NCBI GenBank assembly: GCA_030066455.1
Contig: JASJBQ010000155.1
Coordinates: 1 to 12,638, forward strand
Source of the DNA: Desulfobacterales bacterium
Lineage (GTDB): Bacteria; Desulfobacterota; Desulfobacteria; Desulfobacterales; UBA5852
Reading direction: 5' to 3'
DNA length: 12,638 nt
Shown here: positions 6,913 through 12,638 of the stretch, in pieces
Layout of the letters: every line of letters starts with the position of its first letter
Position numbering within the stretch: position 1 is the first letter of the stretch
Position numbers and translations under genes: made by a program
Notes under the pieces: model-generated
Seen by the model: only the letters and a program-made list of their open reading frames with translations
Database searches by the model: none
What the model was told of the DNA's origin: nothing

Positions 6913-7782
6913 TCAACGCACTGTCAACGGATCCCTCGCCCGAGCGGACTCCCACCCGAGCATGGCTTTCTTACGGGCGGGGCCGCCGCCGTAATGGCCG
7001 AATACCCCTGTTTTACGCACGACCCGGTGGCAGGGGATCAGGAACGGAATCGGATTGCGGCCGACCGCATTGCCCACCGCCCGGGCGCTTCGTGGGGCCC
7101 CGATGTGGCGGGCGATGTCGGCATAGGTTACGGCTTCGCCGATCGGTATGCGCAGCAGCGCCTGCCATACCTGGATCTGGAAATTGGTGCCCTTGACATG
7201 CAGATGCAGCGGGGCGGGTTCCGGCGAGGGGCCGAAAGGGAAAATTCTGGCCACCAAGGGCGCCGTCCGCCGCGGACGGTGCCGCATCGCGGCCTGGGGC
7301 CACTGGCGCTTCAGCGCGGCCAGCAGGGGATTTCGGCTGCCCTCCTGGACGAAGGCGACGTGGCAGACGCCCCGGGCGGTCGTGGCCAGAAGACTCTCGC
7401 CGAAGGGCGAGGCATGAAAGCCGTAGTCGATCACCACTTCGGCCCCGCGACGGCGATATTCCCCCGGTGTCACGGCTTCGCAGGTGACGAGCAGGTCGTG
7501 CAGGCGTCCGGCACCCGAAAGCCCGGCCCCATAGGCTGAATCGAGGACCGTGTCGGCGCGCGCCAGCATCTGCTTGGCGTGCTCCTTGGTGAGATACTGC
7601 AGAAAACGCTTGGGACTGATACCCACCCAGCGGCTGAAAAGGCGCTGAAAATGAAATTCGCTCAAACCGGTGGCGGCCGCAATTTCCGACAGGAGCGGCT
7701 GACGCAGGGCATTGGTCTCCAGAAAGCGGATCGCTGCTTCAACCCGTTCGTAGTCATGGCAGAGTTGCTTCAAAGGCTGCAT
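6913..7782 (-). CDS. AraC-type HTH / methylated-DNA-[protein]-cysteine S-methyltransferase fusion
   Basis: A 289-residue two-domain protein. Residues 1 to about 112 are an AraC-family helix-turn-helix pair (LSEIAAATGLSEFHFQRLF at 31-49). Residues 113-285 are an O6-alkylguanine-DNA alkyltransferase with the acceptor Cys251 in PCHRVVR, the RAVGNAVGRNP segment at 234-244 and GHYGGGPARK behind the active site. It removes O6-alkyl groups from guanine in DNA by suicidal transfer to Cys251. The arrangement matches E. coli Ada without its N-terminal zinc/methylphosphotriester domain, so it is not a canonical ada. Any regulation by its HTH domain cannot use Ada's phosphotriester switch. The ATG at 7782 has AAGGA just upstream; the longer open frame to 7935 has no family similarity. 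It is divergent from truC. Confidence 0.9.
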   Translation of the reverse strand: MQPLKQLCHDYERVEAAIRFLETNALRQPLLSEIAAATGLSEFHFQRLFSRWVGISPKRFLQYLTKEHAKQMLARADTVLDSAYGAGLSGAGRLHDLLVTCEAVTPGEYRRRGAEVVIDYGFHASPFGESLLATTARGVCHVAFVQEGSRNPLLAALKRQWPQAAMRHRPRRTAPLVARIFPFGPSPEPAPLHLHVKGTNFQIQVWQALLRIPIGEAVTYADIARHIGAPRSARAVGNAVGRNPIPFLIPCHRVVRKTGVFGHYGGGPARKKAMLGWESARARDPLTVR

Positions 7783-7893
7783 TGGAATCCTTTTCTGTGG
7801 ATGGCCATAGCAAGTGCGCCCCGAGGGCGTCATGGACCGATGGTCGCGAGCGTAAGGCGAATCGCCCGAGGGCACAACCCGATTCTTGCGATC

Positions 7894-7922
7894 TTGACAG
7901 CCTCCGCGCCAGTTTGTATCAC
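7894..7922 (+). promoter_or_regulatory. candidate sigma70-type promoter for truC
   Basis: TTGACA at 7894-7899 and TATCAC at 7917-7922 are separated by 17 bp; the first hexamer is perfect and the second matches four of six. The predicted start near 7929 leaves a leader of about 30 nt before the GTG at 7959. It lies in the 176-bp gap between truC and the divergent alkyltransferase gene. Confidence 0.45.
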
Positions 7923-7958
7923 CGGCCATTTCCAATACCGCCAGGCCTTGGGGGGGCC

Positions 7959-8699
7959 GTGTTTTCGATCCTCTACCAGAACGATGACCTCGTGGCCATC
8001 AACAAACCCTCCGGGATCAAAGTGCACCGCGGGGAATACGACCCCCGCGGCGAGGCCTTCGTCCTGCAAGGGCTCCGGGATCAGATCGACCGGCGGCTCT
8101 ACCCGGTGCATCGGTTGGATCGCCCCACCTCCGGGGTGCTGGTGTTCGCGCTGACACCAGGGGCGGCTCGCTCGCTGGCCCGGTCGTTTGCCCGCCAGGA
8201 AGTGTGCAAGACATATCTGGCGGTGGTTCGCGGATTTGCGGCCGAAAAGGGCGCGATCGACCATCCCCTCACCAAGGATCCGCGGCAGAAGGGGCCGGAT
8301 GCCAGACGCCAGACCGCCCTGACGCATTTCGTGCGCCTGGACACGGTGGAACTGCCCATTGCGGTGGGGCCTTACGAGACCAGTCGCTATTCCCTTGTCC
8401 GCCTGGCGCCCCGGACCGGTCGCATGCACCAGATCCGGCGGCATCTGTGCCATCGGGCCCATCCGGTCATCGGCGACCGGCAGTACGGAGACAACAAGCA
8501 CAACCGTAGTTTCAAGGAACGCTGGCGTTGCGAACGGCTGCTGCTGGCCGCCACCGAGCTGACCCTGCCGCTGCCCGGCAGTCGCAGCCCCCTGACCATT
8601 GTCGCCCCGATCGGCGGGGTTTTTCAGACGGTGATCCGTCGGCTGGGCTGGGCGGCGAGTGTGCCACCGGTATGGCTGGCGCCGCCGGGGCAGGGATAG
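7959..8699 (+). CDS. truC: tRNA pseudouridine(65) synthase TruC
   Basis: A 246-residue RluA-family pseudouridine synthase. It starts FSILYQNDDLVAINKPSGI, and the catalytic Asp54 lies in HRLDRPTSG at 51-59. Later signatures include TGRMHQIRRHL and HPVIGDRQYGD followed by HNRS. These track E. coli TruC (260 residues), which modifies U65 in the T-arm of tRNA, better than RluA, RluC or RluD, and there is no S4 domain. I use the GTG at 7959 because family similarity starts there; the upstream open frame to 7782 is not conserved-looking. A run of G residues just before the GTG could serve as a weak ribosome site with tight spacing. It converges with the FAD oxidoreductase gene after 63 bp. Confidence 0.9.
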   Translation: MFSILYQNDDLVAINKPSGIKVHRGEYDPRGEAFVLQGLRDQIDRRLYPVHRLDRPTSGVLVFALTPGAARSLARSFARQEVCKTYLAVVRGFAAEKGAIDHPLTKDPRQKGPDARRQTALTHFVRLDTVELPIAVGPYETSRYSLVRLAPRTGRMHQIRRHLCHRAHPVIGDRQYGDNKHNRSFKERWRCERLLLAATELTLPLPGSRSPLTIVAPIGGVFQTVIRRLGWAASVPPVWLAPPGQG

Positions 8700-8762
8700 G
8701 CGCGACATCGGAGAGGCACGGTCAGCGGCCAGATTGTCCGGGACGGCCCCGAAGCCGAGGCT

Positions 8763-9956
8763 TTATTGGCCGGGCGGCCGGCGCGGATCGTGACCCAGAC
8801 CGTGGAGCAGGATGCGGCCGGCATTGCGCGCGCCGACGATGTTGCGCGCGCACGGCCCGACCTGCAGTTCGGCCAGCGGGCCGGTGGCGTAGATGCTTGC
8901 CGCCCAGCGCAGATCCGCGCCCAGCACGGGGTAGCCGCATGGATTGCACTTGAGATCGAAGTCCTTGACGAGCCGGTCGATCATGGCCCCGCCCGGGCGG
9001 CGGGGCGTGAAACCGGTGGCCAGGATGACCTGGTCGGCTTCGATCACGCCGGCGGCGGTTTCCAGCCGGACAGCGCCGTTGGCCATTGCGGCGTCGAGGC
9101 ACCGTCCTTCGGAAAAGCCGATCCGTTTCGCGGACAGCGCCTGGTTGAAGGCGGCCAGGACCTCGCTTGGCAGGCTGCCGGCGATGCGCGCCCGATCGAT
9201 GGTCGCGCGGCGCTGGGGCAGGTCCTCGCCATAGAAGGCGCGCAGACATTTGGGCCCGATCCAGCAGGGGTTGAAATCATACTGGCTTTCGCGAAGGGCG
9301 TGGCGCGACAAGAGGTGGACCGTACCGCGGGTTTCGGTAACGAGTTTCAAGGCGGTCTGGACGGCGGTGATCCCGCCGCCGACCACGATGGTGCGGCGAT
9401 TGTGCGTCCATTCACGCCGATTGAAATCCGCATCGAAGATATGGGCGATTCGGGCCCCCTCGATTTGGAGCGCCCGTGCCCAGCCCGGCCAGCAGGGCTG
9501 CTCGCTCATGCCGACGGCCAGGATGAGGCGGCGGGTGCGCAGGGGCGACCCGTCGGTTTCGACGACGAGATTGCGGCCGTCCTTCTTGACGCTCCGCGCC
9601 CGCCGGCACACATGGATCTGCTCCAGCCGGTTGGCGGCGATCACGTGACGGCAATGGCGCTGAAACAATTCCAGTGAAGGGCGGTTGTAGGGCGGGATAA
9701 ACGCCGTGCGCGTCAGGTCGCCGCAGGTCTGGGCGTAACGGTAGAGCGACAGGATGGGGCGATCGATATTGTGGGTGGCCGGGGAACGGAGATAGGTCAT
9801 GCCGCAGTTGGCCGTTTGGCGTGTCCAGGCCGCCAGGAGTGCCGAATGCGGGTCGAGGATGCGAACCTGATCACCTTCCGTTCCCGGAAGGCGGGTCAGG
9901 AGGTTGGCCAGGTAAGTTCCGTGGATGCCGCCGCCGATGATCAGCCACTCGAGCAT
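8763..9956 (-). CDS. FAD/NAD(P)-dependent oxidoreductase, N-hydroxylating monooxygenase-like
   Basis: A 397-residue flavoprotein with two Rossmann folds. An FAD-binding IIGGGIHGTYLANLL lies at 6-20, a second nucleotide motif VVGGGITAVQTALKL at 191-205, and ILATGFTPRR at 311-320 resembles the ATG motif of flavin monooxygenases and pyridine-nucleotide oxidoreductases. The arrangement recalls the SidA/IucD/PvdA lysine/ornithine hydroxylase superfamily, but the protein is slightly short and no siderophore genes are nearby, so the substrate is unknown. There is a conserved-looking NPCGYPV segment at 338-344. It has no signal peptide and is presumably cytoplasmic. The ATG at 9956 is the only usable start in its frame but has no good ribosome site. 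It follows the rubredoxin gene by 123 bp on the same strand, so rubredoxin may be a redox partner. Confidence 0.8.
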   Translation of the reverse strand: MLEWLIIGGGIHGTYLANLLTRLPGTEGDQVRILDPHSALLAAWTRQTANCGMTYLRSPATHNIDRPILSLYRYAQTCGDLTRTAFIPPYNRPSLELFQRHCRHVIAANRLEQIHVCRRARSVKKDGRNLVVETDGSPLRTRRLILAVGMSEQPCWPGWARALQIEGARIAHIFDADFNRREWTHNRRTIVVGGGITAVQTALKLVTETRGTVHLLSRHALRESQYDFNPCWIGPKCLRAFYGEDLPQRRATIDRARIAGSLPSEVLAAFNQALSAKRIGFSEGRCLDAAMANGAVRLETAAGVIEADQVILATGFTPRRPGGAMIDRLVKDFDLKCNPCGYPVLGADLRWAASIYATGPLAELQVGPCARNIVGARNAGRILLHGLGHDPRRPPGQ

Positions 9957-10079
9957 GGGCCACGATTCGGAAGCGGCGTTGACGCCATCGCGCCGGCAGG
10001 AGGGCTCGGGCGTCCAGCATCAGCGCGTACTTGGCGTGTCTGCGCGCCATGGCCAGGCCGAGCCGGGGGGGGCTGCGAT

Positions 10080-10238
10080 CTAATCCAGTTTTTCAAAGTA
10101 CTCCTTTTCGGCACCGCACAGCGGACAGACCCATTCATCGGGCAATTCTTCAAACGGTGTCTCGGACGGGATATTGTTTTCAATGTCCCCTTCGATCGGA
10201 TCATAAACGTATCCGCACGGGCATTCCCACTTGTCCAT
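10080..10238 (-). CDS. rubredoxin with a Cys-x-Cys first iron knuckle
   Basis: A 52-residue rubredoxin: [18 protein letters not shown] at the N terminus, then [20 protein letters not shown]. Rubredoxins bind one iron through four cysteines in two knuckles and carry single electrons in the cytoplasm, often to oxygen- or peroxide-detoxifying enzymes in anaerobes. The second knuckle, C38-P-L-C41, is standard. The first is C6-P-C8-G, one residue shorter than the usual C-x-x-C-G; I checked the codons TGC CCG TGC at 10215-10223. The rest of the fold signature (GYVYDP, the W36 region, length) is normal. The ATG at 10238 has a strong AGGAGG at 10244-10249. Its small size makes it easy to miss. It is followed by the flavoprotein gene on the same strand. 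Confidence 0.93.
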   Translation of the reverse strand: MDKWECPCGYVYDPIEGDIENNIPSETPFEELPDEWVCPLCGAEKEYFEKLD

Positions 10239-10243
10239 GGTTT

Positions 10244-10249
10244 CCTCCT
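10244..10249 (-). promoter_or_regulatory. strong ribosome binding site of the rubredoxin gene
   Basis: AGGAGG on the minus strand, five bases before the ATG at 10236-10238. It confirms this 52-codon frame as a real, probably well-translated gene. Confidence 0.8.
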
Positions 10250-10339
10250 GAGGGATCGGGTGATCGGGAAGCTGGATTGCGATTGCTAAAAAGCCGAATG
10301 AAACTTAATGCACGCCACCGAGACGCGTCAAGACGTAAG

Positions 10340-10387
10340 GATGCCCATACGACCCGGGGCATCATCGAGACCGCCCGGAAGGGGCGG
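10340..10387. repeat. two adjacent short inverted repeats
   Basis: GATGCCC (10340-10346) pairs with GGGCATC (10357-10363), and CCGCCC (10371-10376) pairs with GGGCGG (10382-10387). Both are exact. They lie in the 249-bp gap between the divergent rubredoxin and permease genes, on the rubredoxin side of the candidate permease promoter. They may be leader structures of the rubredoxin transcript or protein-binding sites; the sequence does not decide. Confidence 0.3.
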
Positions 10388-10404
10388 CGGGGATCAGCTG
10401 CGCA

Positions 10405-10433
10405 TTGACACCCGCAAACAATCCCATTAAAAA
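10405..10433 (+). promoter_or_regulatory. candidate sigma70-type promoter for the MFS gene
   Basis: TTGACA at 10405-10410 and TAAAAA at 10428-10433 are separated by 17 bp, with a perfect -35 and four of six -10 matches. The predicted start near 10440 gives a leader of roughly 48 nt. An inverted repeat, CAGCACC (10435-10441) with GGTGCTG (10464-10470), lies across the start and leader and could be an operator or a leader stem. Confidence 0.45.
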
Positions 10434-10487
10434 TCAGCACCCCGATCAGGGGAGCCCTGTTTTGGTGCTGCCAACGGAACGAACCCG

Positions 10488-11798
10488 ATGAACGCAAGCA
10501 TACCGCACAGCTATTACCGCCAAAACGTTTTCGGGATTTCAGCGGTCGAATTTATCTGGGGCCTGGGGCTTCCTGTGGTGGTCGAGTCGACCTTCCTGCA
10601 ATTGTTCGTCAAGAGCCTGGGCGGCGGCGGACTCGCGCTGGGTATGATCCCCGTCTTTTTTTTTATCGGGATTTCGTTCTTCGCCCTGCTGGCGAGCTAT
10701 ATGACCGAAGGGGCGGCGTTCAAGCGCCGGGCGGTCATTTTGCTGCACCTGGTTTCCGGCTTTTCATTGTTGATTTTCGGCAGCCTGTTGATGGGGCTGG
10801 GATCTGGTCCGCATGTGTTGCTGGTCTTTTTCGGATGTTATGCGGTTTTTTCGGTGTGCATCGGCATGAGCCTGCCGGTCTGGTTGAACTACCTGGTCAA
10901 GCTCTTCACCGAGGAACAATCGGTGCCCGGTCTGGCCACCATGATGATCGCCCAGAATTCCGCCAAGCTCATCAGCAGCCTGGCGATTCTCAAAGTGGTG
11001 GAGCGTCATGCCTTCGAGATCGAGGCGGCGGCCGTCGTTTTTATGGCTGTTGGCGGCCTTTTCTCCCTGGGTTCGCTTTTTTTTCTCTTCACCCGCGAGA
11101 CCGCCGATACGGCGCGCCACCCGGGCGGGCGGCCCCCTTTCGGGGTTTTCTTACGTACCACCATCGCCCATATGCAGCGCAACCGCAATTTTCTTATTTT
11201 TCTCGGCAGCGATCTGGAGCTGCCCATCGTGGTCACGGTGATTTCGTTTTACGCTGCCTACGCTACCGAGTTTGGCGGCATCGCACCGGCGGTGGCGGCC
11301 GGCCTTTTCGTGGGGCTGATCTATGCCGGCGCCATCGGGGCCAATATCGTTTTGGGCACCCTGGGCTGGTTGAGCCTCAGGCATAAGACCATGGTCTCCA
11401 AGATGGGGGCGATCGGCGCCGTCCTGCTATTGGGCCTGTGGAACACCCCCGCCAGTTTTTACCTGGCCAGCTTTCTGCTGGGGGCTTCCCGGGGCACGCG
11501 CATGATTGTCTTCGCACCGGCGGTCAAAAAGCTCTCGGGCCTCATGGATGCAACGCCTTACTTCGCGGTGGCGCCGGTCTTGACCCTGCCGCTCGTGGCC
11601 GGCTTGCCGCTTGTCAGTGGATTCCTTCTGGACCGCACGGCCGGACTGGGGGCGGATGCCTACCGCCTCTTCTTCCTGGCAACCGCCGCTCTGCTGGGCT
11701 TGACCCTCCTGTGTGCCTGGCGCACGAATTTTTCCCCGCGGGTGGATCCGGCGTCCGGCGCGATCTTGGCAAAGCGCCGCGGTGAGGACGATCCATGA
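10488..11798 (+). CDS. MFS-type membrane transporter
   Basis: A 436-residue integral membrane protein with about twelve hydrophobic segments, roughly at 13-41, 50-72, 81-104, 108-137, 147-171, 178-201, 234-259, 265-293, 305-320, 322-346, 356-382 and 391-411. A hydrophilic central loop (203-233) separates two halves of six, the usual major facilitator layout. Basic stretches such as FKRRA (78-82) after segment 2 and RHK (298-300) after segment 8 fit cytoplasmic loops. I cannot assign a substrate: no family-specific signature is recognisable to me. The ATG at 10488 has only a weak GGA nearby. The stop (TGA, 11796-11798) overlaps the start of the following broken cmoA in an ATGA, so the two are expected to be translationally coupled. 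Confidence 0.82.
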   Translation: MNASIPHSYYRQNVFGISAVEFIWGLGLPVVVESTFLQLFVKSLGGGGLALGMIPVFFFIGISFFALLASYMTEGAAFKRRAVILLHLVSGFSLLIFGSLLMGLGSGPHVLLVFFGCYAVFSVCIGMSLPVWLNYLVKLFTEEQSVPGLATMMIAQNSAKLISSLAILKVVERHAFEIEAAAVVFMAVGGLFSLGSLFFLFTRETADTARHPGGRPPFGVFLRTTIAHMQRNRNFLIFLGSDLELPIVVTVISFYAAYATEFGGIAPAVAAGLFVGLIYAGAIGANIVLGTLGWLSLRHKTMVSKMGAIGAVLLLGLWNTPASFYLASFLLGASRGTRMIVFAPAVKKLSGLMDATPYFAVAPVLTLPLVAGLPLVSGFLLDRTAGLGADAYRLFFLATAALLGLTLLCAWRTNFSPRVDPASGAILAKRRGEDDP

Positions 11799-11999
11799 AA
11801 CGCGATACCCTTTACGACCCTCCCCGCCAAGCGATCCCGGCATATGAATTCGATGGACCGGTGGAATCGGTTTTTGACGACATGATTCGTCGCTCGGTGC
11901 CGCTGTACAATGAAATCATCCGCCGCGAGGCTCAACTCATTTATGATCTTTACCCGCGCGGGACACGGATTTACGATCTGGGGTGCTCGACCGCTAATC

Positions 12000-12065
12000 T
12001 CGCCGTTCATCTCCCCCCTGACGGGCCGGCGCGTGTTGGATATCGGGTCGAGCAGCGGTTACTAG
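12000..12065 (+). pseudogene. cmoB: cmoB internal fragment in a shifted frame
   Basis: In the frame one base behind that of the cmoA fragment, 12006-12062 encodes FISPLTGRRVLDIGSSSGY before a TAG at 12063. This is nearly the E. coli CmoB SAM-motif-I segment [20 protein letters not shown]. CmoB uses carboxy-SAM from CmoA to finish the wobble modification, and cmoA-cmoB are often adjacent. The simplest reading is a deletion joining early cmoA to the middle of cmoB, with the remainder of cmoB lost at 12062/12063. The match is only about 19 residues, so a motif-I segment from another methyltransferase is the alternative. Confidence 0.55.
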
Positions 12066-12072
12066 AAGGCAT

Positions 12073-12092
12073 CCCAAAATTAGGATTTTGGG
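12073..12092. repeat. 8-bp inverted repeat at the cmoB break
   Basis: CCCAAAAT (12073-12080) and ATTTTGGG (12085-12092) are exact complements around a TAGG loop. The hairpin begins ten bases after the point where cmoB similarity ends. It lacks a following T-run, so I do not call a terminator; it may mark the edge of inserted sequence. Confidence 0.4.
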
Positions 12093-12125
12093 TCCAGGTC
12101 TCCCGTTAAACTTCCGGGACGCGAA

Positions 12126-12191
12126 GGCGGCCGCGAATTGCAAGCCGGAGGAATACTTCCGTATTTCGATGACTTGAAATGAGCGCCTAAC
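12126..12191. repeat. long symmetric imperfect palindrome, candidate dispersed repeat unit
   Basis: The two halves fold without bulges: CGC 12132-12134 with 12183-12185, ATT 12137-12139 with 12178-12180, CAAG 12141-12144 with CTTG 12173-12176, and GGAATAC 12150-12156 with GTATTTC 12161-12167 (one G-T pair), closed by TTCC. Internal loops are all symmetric (5x5, a G-A mismatch and a tandem AG/GA). This is what a palindromic intergenic repeat or small inverted-repeat element would look like. No second copy is present in the window, so repetition in the genome is an inference. Confidence 0.45.
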
Positions 12192-12243
12192 GCAGAGATG
12201 GGGCCAAAAGACTTTTTTGAGATGGCTTCTTGTAATTCAAACA

Positions 12244-12314
12244 GAACGCCCAAGCTCACCTGATGAGGTCAGCCACGGAAGCGGCTGGCCGAATTAGGGT
12301 GAAGTGCCGTGTTC
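12244..12314. repeat. second long hairpin-forming element
   Basis: GAAC (12244-12247) pairs with GTTC (12311-12314), TCACC (12256-12260) with GGTGA (12298-12302), and GGTCAGCC (12267-12274) with GGCTGGCC (12283-12290, one T-G pair) around the loop ACGGAAGC. The internal loops are 8x8 and 6x7. The structure is nearly collinear over 71 bases and follows the palindrome at 12126-12191. It could be a structured RNA, a degenerate recombination site or part of a repeat; nothing decides between these. Confidence 0.4.
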
Positions 12315-12638
12315 GATCCAAGCGTCATGTTAAGCGATCTCGATATATGCTTTGGTTTCCCTGTCATCGATTTCATATCGTGTCACCGAGGCTTTATCTA
12401 TAGCGCGCTTCGTCAGGCTTTGTATCAAGTTGATTCTCGGGCGATACAGATTGACTTAAATTTCGAGTTTTGGGCATCGATGTCCTGCCGGGAAGTATAT
12501 CGGCCGGAGAGCATCAATTCAAATTAGAACGTATCTCAAAAATAATCTAAGTGCCCCTGGCGGCGTTACCCGCGTTGCGGGATTCAGCATCGATTTTGTA
12601 TCAGTCGGTGCATCGTGAGCCGGCTCTCGGCAGAACCG

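Larger units (their letters stand above)
11795..12109 (+). pseudogene. cmoA: cmoA 5' fragment (carboxy-SAM synthase), truncated and fused out of frame
   Basis: CmoA makes carboxy-S-adenosylmethionine from SAM and prephenate for the cmo5U wobble modification of tRNA. The first about 72 residues match its N terminus: MKRDTLYDPP, then ESVFDDMIRRSVPLYNEII at 24-42 and SAM motif I IYDLGCSTANLAVHL at 59-73. E. coli CmoA (about 247 residues) would continue with the methyltransferase-fold core. Here similarity stops near 12010, and the frame runs on as unrelated residues to a stop at 12107-12109. About 70 percent of the protein, including the rest of the SAM/prephenate site, is missing, so the product should be inactive. 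The downstream sequence shows a cmoB piece in another frame. The start overlaps the permease stop by ATGA. Confidence 0.8.
12110..12638. other. gene-poor, AT-richer terminal region
   Basis: Beyond the hairpin elements this 529-bp stretch holds no gene I trust. From about 12200 to 12540 it is visibly richer in A and T than the genes to the left. A 72-codon plus-strand frame (12309-12527, GTG start) has no recognisable domain, no good ribosome site, and begins inside the second hairpin. Near the right edge are a small hairpin, CCCGC-GTT-GCGGG, and a 10-bp palindrome GAGCCGGCTC. The region may be insertion or recombination debris next to the broken cmoAB locus. Confidence 0.5.

Noticed and set aside
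6487..7539. Long 350-codon plus-strand frame
   Set aside because: It is antisense to the alkyltransferase gene for most of its length, and its translation resembles no family; high GC content favours such shadow frames.
12260..12293. Hammerhead-ribozyme core: CTGATGA, a stem II-like hairpin, then GAA
   Set aside because: The core bases and an 8-bp stem fit, but the base after GAA is T instead of the near-invariant A, no stem III hairpin or upstream partner is present, and there is no U-H cleavage site in the right place. The bases are better explained as an internal loop of a longer hairpin.
12303..12325. tRNA T-arm-like sequence with TTCGATC
   Set aside because: The flanking bases pair at only a few positions, and no acceptor stem, D-arm or anticodon arm can be built around it.
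12185..12335. Integron attC site: GCCTAAC (12185-12191) and GTTAAGC (12329-12335) match the RYYYAAC and GTTRRRY core patterns
   Set aside because: The 151-bp span is long for attC, the adjoining spacer and L-box sequences do not pair, and no integrase or cassette gene is visible. A shorter pairing using AAC/GTT inside the second hairpin also fails the GTTRRRY rule.
12309..12527. 72-codon plus-strand frame starting with GTG
   Set aside because: No recognisable domain, no good ribosome site, codon use unlike the other genes, and its start lies within a hairpin element. It could be real, but nothing supports it.

Overview
The window looks like chromosomal DNA of a GC-rich, probably anaerobic bacterium. 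I would place it in the Desulfobacterota (former Deltaproteobacteria). This is inferred from gene content (a DUF3786 protein, rubredoxin, a PurF-like protein without a glutaminase, HisHF fusion, TruC and CmoA) and not from any marker gene. No rRNA, tRNA, CRISPR array or intact mobile element is visible.

Layout, left to right. (1) 1-1130, minus: N-terminal 376 codons of carB, cut by the window edge. (2) 1131-1459: divergent regulatory gap with a perfect 8-bp inverted repeat. (3) 1460-2872, plus: a PurF-family protein that keeps its PRPP loop and Fe-S cysteines but has lost the glutaminase nucleophile. (4) 3029-6457, minus: a co-oriented run of hisHF (fused imidazole-glycerol-phosphate synthase), a DUF3786 gene and a homocysteine S-methyltransferase gene, with gaps of 170 and 112 bp. 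(5) 6458-6912: a hairpin-rich gap. (6) 6913-7782, minus: an AraC-HTH/O6-alkylguanine-DNA methyltransferase fusion, divergent from truC at 7959-8699, plus. (7) 8763-10238, minus: a 52-residue rubredoxin gene followed by a two-Rossmann FAD/NAD(P) oxidoreductase. (8) 10488-11798, plus: an MFS-type permease whose stop overlaps the start of a broken cmoA. (9) About 12000-12638: a rearranged end in which the cmoA 5' part runs into a piece of cmoB, then into AT-richer DNA with two long imperfect palindromes and no gene I trust.

The genes are mostly housekeeping: pyrimidine/arginine precursor supply (CarB), purine-type PRPP chemistry, histidine and methionine synthesis, DNA alkylation repair, and tRNA modification (TruC pseudouridine-65; CmoA/CmoB wobble uridine). 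The points most worth a second look are the PurF-like protein with a dismantled glutaminase site, the eukaryote-like HisHF fusion, the rubredoxin with a Cys-x-Cys first knuckle, and the cmoA/cmoB deletion scar followed by structured sequence. I did not find a clearly new multi-gene system.
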